A stretch of 64,000 nucleotides of DNA from UBA7455 sp026713185 (GCA_963665785.1 OY762456.1:3968001-4032000); one strand, 5' to 3'; shown: positions 26,352 through 35,198, numbered from the stretch's first letter. Program-made: numbers and translations. The notes: generated from the letters alone by a model not told the origin.

Positions 26352-27499
26352 GTGCCATCTCAAGTGATGTGGTGATTATCGGCGGTGGGATCATGGGATC
26401 GTCGGCTGCGTTCTTCTTGAACCGCCGCGGTCGTTCGGTCACTTTGCTTGAAAGCGGTCTGATCGGACAGCAGGCCAGTGGCACCAATTTCGGCAATATG
26501 CGCCGCCAGGGTCGGCCACTGGATCAACTGCCCCTGGCCAACCGCGCCAGCGAAATCTGGCGGCGCTCCAAAGAACTCCTCGGTACCGACGTCGAATACC
26601 TCGAGTCGGGACACATGCGGATTTGCTATCGCGATCGCCCCGAGACTGTCGGCAAGTTCGAGCAGTACGCGCGCGATGCGCGGCTTTGTGGGTTGGAGCT
26701 GGAAGTACTCAGCGGTGCGACGTTGCGCAAACGTTTCCCTTTTCTGGGCAGCGATGTGTTGGCCGCGTCCTATTCAGCGCGGGACGGGCACGCCAACCCC
26801 AGGCTGGTGTCGCCGGCCTTCGGGCGTGCCGCCGTTTGCGCGGGCGCGCGGGTGTTCGAGAACACCCCGATCGTGACAGTAGAAAAACACGGCGAAGACT
26901 TCCGGATCCTCAGTGAGGACGGACGACTTTTTCGAGCACCGGTGCTACTGATAGCAGCGGGCGCCTGGGGCGATACCCTGGCGGCACAGTTCGGCGACTC
27001 GGTCCCCCTCGCCAGCTTTGCCCCCACCATGTCGGTGACCGAACCGGTGACGTACAGTATCCTGCCGTCGATGGGCGTCACCACGCCGGAGAAAGTCGAG
27101 GACATTTATTTCCGCCAGATTCCCCGCGGCAACTTGATCATCGGCGGCAGTACGCGCGCACCGGCCTATCCCGACATTCGCCGCGCCTATGTGCAGCCGC
27201 AAAACACCCTGAATCAGTTGCGGCAAATTCAACGGCTCGCCCCCGCATTAGCGCGTTTGAGTATCATTCGGGTGTGGAGCGGTATCGAAGGCTATTTTCC
27301 GGACAGTCGGCCGGTGTTGGGCCCCAGCGACCATGTCAGCGGTCTTTACTATGCTTTCGGTTTTTCCGGCGCCGGATTTCAGATCGGTCCCGGGGTCGGT
27401 GACATGCTCGCGGAACTGATCGATACCGGCACCACTGACATATCCCTGGATCCTTATCGGGTCAGCCGGTTCAGCAATACCAAAGTGGAAGCCGAATAA
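26348..27499 (+). CDS. FAD-dependent catalytic subunit (HcnC/OoxB, D-amino acid dehydrogenase type)
   Basis: 383 aa from the ATG at 26348 (the open frame upstream lies within the neighbour). GGAGGAGG ends 7 bases before it. Dinucleotide motif VVIIGGGIMGSSAAFFLNRRG (about 8-28), then SGTNFGNMRRQGRP, and the C-terminal block GLYYAFGFSGAGFQIGPGVG. This is the DAO fold of sarcosine oxidase beta, OoxB and HcnC, where substrate oxidation occurs. It closes the plus-strand operon; a hairpin follows. A glycine oxidase or opine dehydrogenase activity is likely, but cyanide production is not implied by homology alone. Confidence 0.88.
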   Translation: MSAISSDVVIIGGGIMGSSAAFFLNRRGRSVTLLESGLIGQQASGTNFGNMRRQGRPLDQLPLANRASEIWRRSKELLGTDVEYLESGHMRICYRDRPETVGKFEQYARDARLCGLELEVLSGATLRKRFPFLGSDVLAASYSARDGHANPRLVSPAFGRAAVCAGARVFENTPIVTVEKHGEDFRILSEDGRLFRAPVLLIAAGAWGDTLAAQFGDSVPLASFAPTMSVTEPVTYSILPSMGVTTPEKVEDIYFRQIPRGNLIIGGSTRAPAYPDIRRAYVQPQNTLNQLRQIQRLAPALARLSIIRVWSGIEGYFPDSRPVLGPSDHVSGLYYAFGFSGAGFQIGPGVGDMLAELIDTGTTDISLDPYRVSRFSNTKVEAE

Positions 27500-27518
27500 C
27501 CGGGGACAATCCCGTATC

Positions 27519-27553
27519 AGCCGCCCGGGAAGAGCACGATATGCCGGGTGGCT
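27519..27553. terminator. Hairpin between convergent operon and amidohydrolase gene
   Basis: AGCCGCCCGG (27519-27528) pairs with CCGGGTGGCT (27544-27553), ten pairs with one G-T wobble and a 15-base loop. It sits between two convergent stop codons and lacks a U-tract, so it would be a weak or factor-assisted bidirectional terminator. Confidence 0.5.
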
Positions 27554-27569
27554 CGAAGATCGAGGTAGG

Positions 27570-28784
27570 TCAGTCTGTTTTCGGACAGCCTCCCAGATGG
27601 CGCTCGACAAGCGCAACATGCAGGCGAATCCCGGTCGACAGGACCTCGTCGTTGAAGTCGTAACGTGGATGGTGTAGCGGTACCTCCTCATCGCCGCGAC
27701 CCTGACCCAGCCAAATGTAAGCACCTTTGCAGGCCTGGAGCATGAACCCGAAGTCTTCCGCGGTGAAGGCCGGCTGCGGTGCGAGTTCGGCATGGGCAAC
27801 TCCGGCCGCAGCGGTTAGCGCTTCCTCCGATGCTTCCGCGTTGTTGATCGTCGCCGGATAGTAGCGATTGTAATTCACCGTCAGACGGGTGCCGCTGGCT
27901 ATGGCCACGCCCTCAGCTACCTGCCGCAGGGATTCCTCTATACGGTCCTGCACTGCGGCAGCGAAGGTGCGAACAGTGCCGACAACGCGGACAGCGGCGG
28001 GAATGACGTTGTGCGAACTTCCCCCCTCTATCTGGGTTACGGAAAGTACCGCCATGGACATTGGCGAGATCCGACGGGAGACCAGGCTGTTAAGCTGGGT
28101 GACAAGGTCGCTGGCGGCTAGAATCGCATCCGGTGTTTGATGGGGCATCGCGGCATGACCTCCACGCCCTTCAACCAGAATTTCAAACTTGTCGGCCGCC
28201 GCCATGATCGGCCCTGGTCGCGTCGAAATCGTTCCTGCCGGAAGATCGGGCCAGTTGTGGAAGGCGAACACCCGGTCGCAGGGAAGTCGCTCAAACAACC
28301 CATCCTCGATCATGGCGCGGGCGCCAGCGCGTCCTTCTTCGGCTGGCTGAAATATGAAATGAACCGTGCCGTCGAAGCGGCGAGTATGAGACAGGTGCTG
28401 TGCTGCGCCCAACAGCATCGAAACATGCCCGTCATGACCGCAGCCATGAAAGACGCCCGGGTTTCGGCTGGCATAGGGAAGGCCGGTCTCCTCGTGGATA
28501 GGCAGTGCATCCATATCGGCGCGCAATCCAATGGTGCGATCTGAGTTCCCCACCTTCAGGGAAGCGACGACGCCGGTTCCGCCGATACCGGTGTGAACCT
28601 CGAGCCCGAGTTCACGCAAAGCCTCTTCAATCTTGTTCGCCGTTCGATGCTCTTCGTAGGCAAGTTCGGGGTTGGCATGAATATCACGACGAAAAGACAC
28701 CAAAGGCGCCACCAGATCGTCGATTTCCGCACTGTCGCTGCTCTGCATAACAGACCTGAAGTTGGAGGTGAATGGAGAGTCCAT
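27570..28784 (-). CDS. M20 family amidohydrolase (hippurate/N-acyl amino acid hydrolase type)
   Basis: 404 aa. Metal-binding motifs of peptidase M20D: GCGHDGHVSMLLGAA (114-128), AEE (148-150) and GRGGHAAMPHQTPDA. FRRDIHANPELAYEEHRT (31-48) is the family opening. These cytoplasmic enzymes release amino acids from N-acyl (hippurate, N-acetyl) substrates. The gene converges on the catabolic operon and shares its GC-rich style, so it may prepare or process the same compound. An internal ATG at codon 13 is an alternative start. About 200 bases upstream (28785-28986) contain the terminator of the next operon and no gene. Confidence 0.88.
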   Translation of the reverse strand: MDSPFTSNFRSVMQSSDSAEIDDLVAPLVSFRRDIHANPELAYEEHRTANKIEEALRELGLEVHTGIGGTGVVASLKVGNSDRTIGLRADMDALPIHEETGLPYASRNPGVFHGCGHDGHVSMLLGAAQHLSHTRRFDGTVHFIFQPAEEGRAGARAMIEDGLFERLPCDRVFAFHNWPDLPAGTISTRPGPIMAAADKFEILVEGRGGHAAMPHQTPDAILAASDLVTQLNSLVSRRISPMSMAVLSVTQIEGGSSHNVIPAAVRVVGTVRTFAAAVQDRIEESLRQVAEGVAIASGTRLTVNYNRYYPATINNAEASEEALTAAAGVAHAELAPQPAFTAEDFGFMLQACKGAYIWLGQGRGDEEVPLHHPRYDFNDEVLSTGIRLHVALVERHLGGCPKTD

Positions 28785-28910
28785 TCGTTTAATTTACCAT
28801 ACCAATATCGCCACAAATATCCAGCCATTTTGCGAGCACTATTGGCATGTTCAATATCGTTCAGGCCACCTACACCGATTTTGCCGTTTGGATGTGTGGC
28901 CCGTACTTAC

Positions 28911-28934
28911 CCTCTCCTGATAATCGGAGAGGGC
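28911..28934 (-). terminator. Hairpin terminator downstream of the metal-uptake operon
   Basis: CCCTCTCC (28911-28918) and GGAGAGGG (28927-28934) form a perfect 8-bp stem with an 8-base loop, 50-odd bases after the DUF4198 stop on the minus strand. There is no run of U after it, so termination strength is uncertain. Confidence 0.45.
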
Positions 28935-28986
28935 ATAGGCCTGTCAATGTAATATTAAATAATAGCCGTTGCTGTCAGTGACTGGA

Positions 28987-29769
28987 TCACTCCGGCAAAT
29001 GCTTCAGCACAAACGACAGAGTGGCAAAGTGTTCAACTTTGTCGACACGCTTCGGTTCGTCAGCTGGACTTTCGTAGGTGGCGCCAATCACGTTGAGACC
29101 CTGGTTGCGCACGGGGAAGTACACGGTGCCGTCCTTACCGGTGATCCAGGGCTGTTGGTCAGGCATAGTGACGAAATCGCGGATAACACGGGCACCCTCT
29201 ACCGGTTTGCCCTTGTAGAGCACCTTCACTTTGATTATGTCGCCAGCTTGCGCGGGCATTTTGTCGCCGTGTAAATCGTATTCGCCGTTCTTCAGCGCGG
29301 GGGCACCCGCAACAGGGACGATTTGTAGCGTTTGGCTGGGGATCACGGGCACATCCCGCAGCATGCCACGGATATGAACGGCGTATTTCATGGTTTTTAC
29401 GGCCGTCACGGCATCGGGCACTTCGTCACGCCCCTTGGCATGCCAATTGCCGTCTTTCGTCTTGGCCCAAACGCCATTGTTCATTACACCTGACACGGCC
29501 TCCGGGTAGTCGTCCCCACCGACCAGGACCATGGGACCCGCCTTGATCAGTTTCGCATCCACCTTGTCCCAGTCGCTGTCATAACCGGATATGCTGGTTA
29601 TTTTGTCGAATCGCTTTACGGTATCAAGATCGTCGGCGCCCACGCCGTACACCAGGGCAAGTTGGCTGGAACGCTCTGTAAACCACATGCCATGACCATA
29701 AACTTGACTGCCCACCAACATGCCCACTGCTGCGATCGATGCTGTGACAAATTGACATAGTTTTTTCAT
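28987..29769 (-). CDS. DUF4198 periplasmic protein (nickel/cobalt-uptake accessory)
   Basis: 260 aa with a signal peptide (MKKLCQFVTASIAAVGMLVG, cleavage after QVYG) and a mature start HGMWFTERSSQLALVYGVG. Histidine at the mature N-terminus and the later IKVKVLYKGKPVEGARV and EHFATLSF segments match DUF4198, a family found with NikM/CbtX-type nickel and cobalt uptake. The mature protein likely has two Ig-like beta domains. It is the last gene of the operon with the HupE/UreJ permease. Metal identity cannot be told from sequence. Confidence 0.82.
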   Translation of the reverse strand: MKKLCQFVTASIAAVGMLVGSQVYGHGMWFTERSSQLALVYGVGADDLDTVKRFDKITSISGYDSDWDKVDAKLIKAGPMVLVGGDDYPEAVSGVMNNGVWAKTKDGNWHAKGRDEVPDAVTAVKTMKYAVHIRGMLRDVPVIPSQTLQIVPVAGAPALKNGEYDLHGDKMPAQAGDIIKVKVLYKGKPVEGARVIRDFVTMPDQQPWITGKDGTVYFPVRNQGLNVIGATYESPADEPKRVDKVEHFATLSFVLKHLPE

Positions 29770-29817
29770 AGTAACTCCATTCGTTTCCGGTTGGTTAGCG
29801 TTATAAAAGGTTGAAGG

Positions 29818-30426
29818 TTATTCTTTCTCGTAGATATTCTGATAGAAACCGCTTGCGTCAATGGTAACCGTGATGTCCTCTTCGGACATATTCTGCCAGT
29901 ACCATCCGTGGGTACCCTCGAACTGGGCAATCAAGGTTCCCTGACCTGCGCTCTGCTGGTTTTCTTTCCAGTAGCTGGTGAACTCATTCTCACCGGCATT
30001 GGGTGGTTCTCCATGCATGTCGGTATAGAGTGTTTCACCGTCGGTGCGCCAGTCGAACGCGAGGGATTGACCCACTTGCATTTCGGCTTTCAGTTCAACG
30101 CCCTCATAGGCTGGTACTACTACGGTCACAGAATCCTTCCTCAGGTTTGTCGTGGCCCGGGACAATGCAGTTCCCGCCAAAGGCAAGCCCTGAACGTCGG
30201 GTACAATCTCTTCTTCATTGGCACTGGCCACGTTCAATTTATCAAGTCCCAGGATGCCACCAACGCCAACGGGGTCCACCCCGTACTCGGCGGGGAGAAT
30301 GGTAGTTACCAGAAGAACGATAGCGACCGCCAGGGCAATACCGGTGGCACGGAGCAGTTCCGACCTGGTCGGTTGTGGTTGATCAGTTTTATCAATCACA
30401 GCGTAATCCTCAAGCGTTGAATTCAA
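29818..30426 (-). CDS. Transmembrane anchor protein of HupE/UreJ clusters
   Basis: 202 aa. One N-terminal membrane helix (ATGIALAVAIVLLVTTILPAE, about 27-47) follows a short cytoplasmic segment. The periplasmic part carries a conserved-looking EGTHGWYWQN block near 168-177. Small single-helix proteins of this type are annotated next to HupE/UreJ permeases and DUF4198 proteins in proteobacteria; their function is unknown. The start overlaps the permease stop by 17 bases and the next gene follows after 48 bases, so it is in the same operon. Confidence 0.68.
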   Translation of the reverse strand: MNSTLEDYAVIDKTDQPQPTRSELLRATGIALAVAIVLLVTTILPAEYGVDPVGVGGILGLDKLNVASANEEEIVPDVQGLPLAGTALSRATTNLRKDSVTVVVPAYEGVELKAEMQVGQSLAFDWRTDGETLYTDMHGEPPNAGENEFTSYWKENQQSAGQGTLIAQFEGTHGWYWQNMSEEDITVTIDASGFYQNIYEKE

Positions 30427-31129
30427 GAAAGTAGCCGGTTAACTGGTAGCCCATCAGCATAAAGCCGAGGCACATCAATATACCGTTGGACCTGAAGGCA
30501 TAGCGTTGAAAGGCAGGTGTTCGACGCCAGTAACCCATCAGGATGAGAATGGCGGAAAGCGCCAAAAGCTGGCCTATTTCCACACCAATGTTGAACGCGA
30601 CAATATTGGCGACCAGTCCGTCTTCGGACAGGGTGAATTCCTGAAGCTTGGTGGCCAGACCGAAGCCATGGAAGAAGCCAAAGATCAGAACCGCAGCTTT
30701 GGTATTGGGTTGATATCCCAACAGTTTCCTGAAGCCGCCGAGATTGTCAAATCCCTTGTACACCACCGACAGACCAATGATAGCGTCCACCATATAGGGG
30801 CTGACCTGAGTATTGTTGAGCACCCCCCAGAGCAAGGTGACACTGTGGCCCACGGCAAACAAGCTGACATAGATTCCCACATCTTTGAGGCGATAGAGAA
30901 AGAAAATTACCCCAAACAGGAACAGCAGGTGATCGTAGCCCGATACCATATGTTTGGCGCCCAGATAGATGAATGGGATAAACTGAACGCCAGTGTTCCC
31001 CTGGATAAATGCCGCATCGCCTTCCGCAACACCATGGGCCAGAAGTTGGCCGCTCGCCATTAGGCCAGTACAGAAAAGTAGCCACTTAAGGAGCTTGGAG
31101 GCGGACTTTGGGGTGAATAGTTGATGCAT
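30410..31129 (-). CDS. HupE/UreJ family metal permease
   Basis: 239 aa, an N-terminal signal-like helix then about six membrane helices. The family signature is GAKHMVSGYDHLLFLFGVIFF (58-78) with His60, Asp67 and His68, and a second histidine pair FGFFHGFGLATKL. HupE/UreJ proteins take up nickel or cobalt across the inner membrane, often beside urease or hydrogenase genes. No urease or hydrogenase gene occurs in the window. It is preceded 24 bases upstream by a small periplasmic protein gene and overlaps the anchor gene, so four genes form a compact metal-uptake operon. Confidence 0.85.
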   Translation of the reverse strand: MHQLFTPKSASKLLKWLLFCTGLMASGQLLAHGVAEGDAAFIQGNTGVQFIPFIYLGAKHMVSGYDHLLFLFGVIFFLYRLKDVGIYVSLFAVGHSVTLLWGVLNNTQVSPYMVDAIIGLSVVYKGFDNLGGFRKLLGYQPNTKAAVLIFGFFHGFGLATKLQEFTLSEDGLVANIVAFNIGVEIGQLLALSAILILMGYWRRTPAFQRYAFRSNGILMCLGFMLMGYQLTGYFLEFNA

Positions 31130-31153
31130 ATTGAAGCTTCTTAGCCGTTTGAT

Positions 31154-31528
31154 TTACTCGATCTGGAATTTGCCGGCAATTTTGGAATAACCATCCGCCT
31201 TGACAATGATTGCCAGCACTGTTGAACCGCTGGGAATACTTGCCCCCTTGGCCTCCAAACCACTGTCCTCAATGGGGGTCAGTGCGTATTGGCTTTTACC
31301 GGCACTGTTTTCCACCTTCAGTTTGCCGCTCATGCCACTTGTGTCCATCGCTACATCATCGAGGATATAGACCCTGACGTGGTCCTCGCCGTTAACCAGT
31401 TCGATGGAAACATCTCCCACCACCTTGACGATACCACCGTGCTGGGGCTCAGTGATTCCATGGGCGTGGGACTGGACGGTCAGTACCAGGGAGATCATCG
31501 CAATTAAGGTTTTAATTTGGATGCGCAT
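31154..31528 (-). CDS. Small periplasmic protein with N-terminal His motif (metal operon leader)
   Basis: 124 aa from the ATG at 31528; a GAGGA site precedes it, and the frame upstream is non-homologous. The signal peptide (MRIQIKTLIAMISLVLTVQSHA) gives a mature N-terminus HGITEPQHGGIVKVVGDV. A beta-sandwich of about 90 residues follows. The H.....QHGG start is seen in periplasmic proteins near metal efflux or uptake systems. The family could not be named with confidence. It is the first gene of the four-gene operon ending at 28987. Confidence 0.65.
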   Translation of the reverse strand: MRIQIKTLIAMISLVLTVQSHAHGITEPQHGGIVKVVGDVSIELVNGEDHVRVYILDDVAMDTSGMSGKLKVENSAGKSQYALTPIEDSGLEAKGASIPSGSTVLAIIVKADGYSKIAGKFQIE

Positions 31529-32153
31529 CGTTATTTTCCTCGTATGTTGAGTGTAATGTCCATTAAACCTCAGTCGCCACAGCGATTCGTTCGATCTGCT
31601 TGTTGCTAACCAGTACATCACAGGGAGCTCAGAGTCGATACCTGAATTTAGGGTCCGGAACGGCATAAATGACGGAATTTTCCAAGAGTGATGGCAAATA
31701 ATGTTGCCGGGTGAGTTTGTTTATGGATCTACCCGTTTTTGTAACTAAACCTGACTACTCCTGAATATAAAATTGCTTGGTCATTTAATTGTTTCCGGGC
31801 CAGGGATAATTGAAAGAATGGCCGTCACCAGCAGCCGTTTATGGTGGGCCGCAAGTAGAAGAATATCGGCGGTGGAGCCTCTTCGATTCCCGTTTCAGCA
31901 TTTTCTGCCAAACTGTTTTCAACTTTAAAACATTTGACTGCCTGGGCAGCCCTATTCAAGGCAATATTGTCCGCCAGGCATCGTAGTCTATTAATTAGAA
32001 CGGAACAGGTGTATGACCTGCCGAAACTGACAGATTCACCGAAGAACAATACGGAATAGAATCCCACGGAAAATTAAAAAAAGATGTAAATCACCGCTGC
32101 ATGCACATCACCCTCATTTGAGAGACGTCTTGTCGCGATTGTGGAGTCCCACG
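31529..32153. other. Intergenic stretch without a recognised gene
   Basis: About 600 bases separate the metal operon start from the GhrA-type gene. A short minus-strand frame of 80 codons (31825-32067) has no recognisable motif, no clear ribosome-binding site and no family. I treat it as chance. The promoters of the two divergent genes must lie here, but no box pair stands out. Confidence 0.4.
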
Positions 32154-33080
32154 ATGTCCATTCTTTATAATTCCGAACCCGAACGAGGCCGGCAATGGCG
32201 GCAGCGGTTTGCTGTGGAAGAGCCCAATCTCCCGTTCCATATCTGGCCGGACGTCGGTGATCCCGGTGCCGTGAAATACCTGGTAACCTGGAATCCTCCA
32301 GCAGCATTTCTTGAAGACTTTTCCAATCTTCGGGTCGTTTTTTCCGTAGGCGCGGGCGTCGATCAGTTCGACCTGAAGCACTTCCCACCTTCCGTGAAGC
32401 TGGTCAGAATGCTCGATCCGGGCATCACCCAGGGCATTGTCGAGTATGTCACCCTCGGGGTGCTTGCCCTGCACCGCAACCTGCCCGAGTATCTGGCAGC
32501 GCAACGTGTTGCCCGCTGGGAGCCGATACCGTGGTTACCCGCTCAAAGGCGTCGGGTCGGTATCATGGGCCTCGGCAACCTGGGCCGGGCTGTCATCGAG
32601 CAATTGCAACATCTCGATTTTCAGTTATCCGGGTGGAGTCGGTCCCGACATGTCATTCAGGGTGTGCGCTGCTATGCCGACTGCGAAGAGTTGGCGGACT
32701 TTCTCGGCCAGGCTGATATCCTGGTCTGCCTGTTACCTCTGACCGACGCCACCCGCGGCATTCTGTGCAGAGAGACCTTCGACCTATTGCCCCAGGGGGC
32801 GCGCCTGCTCAATGCCGGGCGCGGCGGGCACCTCTGTGAAGAGGACCTGCTACAGTCGCTGGATAGCGGTCGTATCGGTGCCGCCTTGCTCGATGTGTTC
32901 AATAAGGAACCCCCCGCACCGGACCATCCATTCTGGCACCACCCCCGTATTCTGATGACGCCGCACATTGCTGCAACCACTCGGGCTGATTCCGGGTGTC
33001 AGGTGTTACTGGATAACATCCGCCGACACAGGACGGGGTTGGTCATGAGAGGTGAAGTGGATCGCAATTCCGGTTATTGA
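32154..33080 (+). CDS. ghrA: Glyoxylate/hydroxypyruvate reductase A-type 2-hydroxyacid dehydrogenase
   Basis: 308 aa from the ATG at 32154 (GGAG 8 bases upstream); the longer frame from 32118 lacks a site. The NAD(P)-binding motif is VGIMGLGNLGRAV (135-147). The active-site Arg (NAGRGGHL region), Glu (near LLDVFNKEPPAPDHPFW) and His (ILMTPHIAA) of D-2-hydroxyacid dehydrogenases are in order. It lacks the N-terminal extension of PdxB or SerA. It reduces glyoxylate or hydroxypyruvate with NADPH. It stands alone, upstream of the GNAT gene by 172 bases. Confidence 0.88.
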   Translation: MSILYNSEPERGRQWRQRFAVEEPNLPFHIWPDVGDPGAVKYLVTWNPPAAFLEDFSNLRVVFSVGAGVDQFDLKHFPPSVKLVRMLDPGITQGIVEYVTLGVLALHRNLPEYLAAQRVARWEPIPWLPAQRRRVGIMGLGNLGRAVIEQLQHLDFQLSGWSRSRHVIQGVRCYADCEELADFLGQADILVCLLPLTDATRGILCRETFDLLPQGARLLNAGRGGHLCEEDLLQSLDSGRIGAALLDVFNKEPPAPDHPFWHHPRILMTPHIAATTRADSGCQVLLDNIRRHRTGLVMRGEVDRNSGY

Positions 33081-33252
33081 TCGCGTAGGCCAGATAAAGC
33101 GAAAACGCACAATAAAAACAAAGCTCGGCATGCAAAAACGGCAGAATATTTCCCCTGAATTTTGTAAGCTGATATCTTAAACAGGATAAATATGAATGCC
33201 GGTTATGGTCCTGAAAAACGCGAGTCAAATATTTTTGACGAGGTAAACAATC

Positions 33253-34116
33253 ATGGAATCAAAAGCTCAGCAATCGACGGAATTTACCATTCGGCCAATG
33301 CAACCCTACGACCGGGATACCGCCGTGAGGCTCACTCAGGCGGAAGGCTGGCCACATCGTCGGGAGGACTGGGATTTTCATTGCCGGCTGGGGCAAGGGT
33401 GGGTCGCCTGTGCGCCGGATGGTGCGATAGTCGGGACAGCATTGTGGTGGTCGTACGGTAGCGACGCGGGCACCCTGGGCCTGGTGGTCGTGGATGGGCG
33501 ATATCGTGGTTACGGGATCGGCCCCCGGTTACTGGAGGCGATTTTTGAAGACGCCGGCCCTCGTGCCTTCCAGGCCGTCGTGACTCGACGCGGGCTCAGC
33601 CTTTTTCGGAACCTGGGCTTCAGGGAAGTGGGGAAAGTCCAGCAATGGCAGGGGGTGCCTTCGTCCGTCGCCGTCGAGCAGCCGACTGGCCTGTCCCTTC
33701 GCAAGGTCGATCAAACCTTTCTACCGTTGCTGTGTGAGCTGGACGAGGCCGCCTTCGGCGCCAAGCGTCCCGAATTACTTCGCGCCATCCTGGAGCAGGA
33801 TAACGGTGTTCTGGCCGAAAAAGACGGTCAGCCGGTCGGTTTCGGTTTGATTCGCCCGGCCGGTCGAGGCATGGTCATCGGCCCCGTCGTCGCCTCTGAT
33901 GAGGATGTGGCAAAAATCCTTGTGTCACGGCTGCTGTCGATCGGTACCAGTTTTACGAGGGTCGATATACCCGCCAATGCAACTGGGTTGGCAGAATTTT
34001 TACAGCAATCCGGTCTGACCCTGGTGGATCAAGCCCCTGTAGTGATACGAGGGGAGAGGTTGAGCGGCAGCCAAACGACCCGGTCATTTGCCATCGCTTC
34101 CCAGTCCTTGGGGTAA
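33253..34116 (+). CDS. Two-domain GNAT N-acetyltransferase
   Basis: 287 aa with two GNAT-like halves. The N-terminal domain holds EFTIRPMQPYDRD, GWPHRREDWDFH and the acetyl-CoA loop motif RYRGYGIGPRLLEAIF (about 87-102). The C-terminal half has a second set of strands with VGFGLIRP and FTRVDIPANATGLAEFL. The two-domain layout matches the YitH/HgsnAT-like group. A wrecked relative of the same gene lies at 13649-13959. The PepSY-type gene starts 11 bases after its stop. Cytoplasmic; acceptor unknown. Confidence 0.82.
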   Translation: MESKAQQSTEFTIRPMQPYDRDTAVRLTQAEGWPHRREDWDFHCRLGQGWVACAPDGAIVGTALWWSYGSDAGTLGLVVVDGRYRGYGIGPRLLEAIFEDAGPRAFQAVVTRRGLSLFRNLGFREVGKVQQWQGVPSSVAVEQPTGLSLRKVDQTFLPLLCELDEAAFGAKRPELLRAILEQDNGVLAEKDGQPVGFGLIRPAGRGMVIGPVVASDEDVAKILVSRLLSIGTSFTRVDIPANATGLAEFLQQSGLTLVDQAPVVIRGERLSGSQTTRSFAIASQSLG

Positions 34117-34127
34117 GACCTGCAAAA

Positions 34128-35198
34128 ATGAGTTCCAAGCGGAAATTCCTCCGCCTTCACAAATGGATTGGCCTGGTTGCCTTCCTGACTATTCTCCTCC
34201 AGTCCATTACCGGTAGCATGCTTGTCTATCGCTGGGAGCTTGCCCGGTTTCTGGACCCGGGTGGCTTGGTTCGCAAGAGCGAACCCGGCGATCAAGCCCT
34301 CGGTGTCGTCCTGAGTTTGGTGGAGAAACGCCTGCCCGAAATGGAAGTTCAGCGCGTGTTTTATCCCGATGCATTGGATGCGACCTATTTCCTGAGCCTG
34401 GTGAACAGCGAAGGCATTGCTCATTTTGCCTCGGTGGACCCGGGAAATGGGCAGATATTGCGTTTCGGCACAGTCTGGCAATTTCCGGTCGAAGCGGCGC
34501 TAATGCTTCACTATCAGCCGGTGTCCGGCAAGCTAGGTACGTCGATCGTTCTCTTAACGGGTATATGCATCCTGACTATGTGCATCACCGGTATTGGCTT
34601 TTGGTGGCCGCAGCGAGGACGTCGTTGGCGCAACACCCTCGCCGTAAATTGGCGATTGAAGCCCAGGATTCTGCTGCGGCAATTTCACAGGACGGTGGGC
34701 ATCCTGCAGACGCCTATGTTGCTTGTTATTCTCATCACTGGGCTGATGATCGGCGGTGAGATATTGCTGGCAGAGGGGCCGTCGTCATCACACGTAAGCT
34801 CCGGGACCTCCAATCATAGTCCTTCGCGAATAGACGATGTGATTGATGTGGCGCGAGGTGTTTTTCCCCAATCAACTATTCGGGATATACGTTTTATCGA
34901 CGGAAATCATATTAAAGTCCAATTCTATGCCCTGGAACGAAATACCCACGCCGTCCACCAAGTGGTGCTCAATCCGGTTGGCCTTAGCGCACTCTCTGTT
35001 ACCCCTGCTGATAGGAACAGTGATCTTTGGATGGTCCTTTTGCCTTTTCATACTGGATCTGTCCTGGGATGGATAGGTCGGGTGATTGTTTTGATGGCCG
35101 GACTGGCACTGACAATCTTGAGTTGTGTTGGGCTTGTCATTTGGTTGCAAAAGCCACAAGTAAAGAGCACAGCGATCAAGCAGATAATTGCTGGCTGA
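34128..35198 (+). CDS. PepSY-associated transmembrane protein (siderophore-linked type)
   Basis: 356 aa. The start SSKRKFLRLHKWIGLVAFLT is the PepSY_TM opening with the LHKWIG histidine motif. Helices lie near 13-33, 140-160, 190-210 and 310-330. The long periplasmic PepSY segments hold EVQRVFYP and DIRFIDGN. Such proteins are often found beside TonB-dependent siderophore receptors and may reduce ferric complexes in the periplasm. Here a TonB receptor lies 2.8 kb downstream, past the Lrp gene and an IS1380 insertion. It starts 11 bases after the GNAT stop and may be cotranscribed with it. Confidence 0.8.
   Translation: MSSKRKFLRLHKWIGLVAFLTILLQSITGSMLVYRWELARFLDPGGLVRKSEPGDQALGVVLSLVEKRLPEMEVQRVFYPDALDATYFLSLVNSEGIAHFASVDPGNGQILRFGTVWQFPVEAALMLHYQPVSGKLGTSIVLLTGICILTMCITGIGFWWPQRGRRWRNTLAVNWRLKPRILLRQFHRTVGILQTPMLLVILITGLMIGGEILLAEGPSSSHVSSGTSNHSPSRIDDVIDVARGVFPQSTIRDIRFIDGNHIKVQFYALERNTHAVHQVVLNPVGLSALSVTPADRNSDLWMVLLPFHTGSVLGWIGRVIVLMAGLALTILSCVGLVIWLQKPQVKSTAIKQIIAG

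Noticed and set aside
24786..26363. 525-codon minus-strand frame
   Set aside because: Antisense shadow of the HcnB-like gene in GC-rich DNA; no motif of its own.
31825..32067. 80-codon minus-strand frame in the gap before ghrA
   Set aside because: No recognised motif and no upstream site; likely chance in an unconstrained gap.
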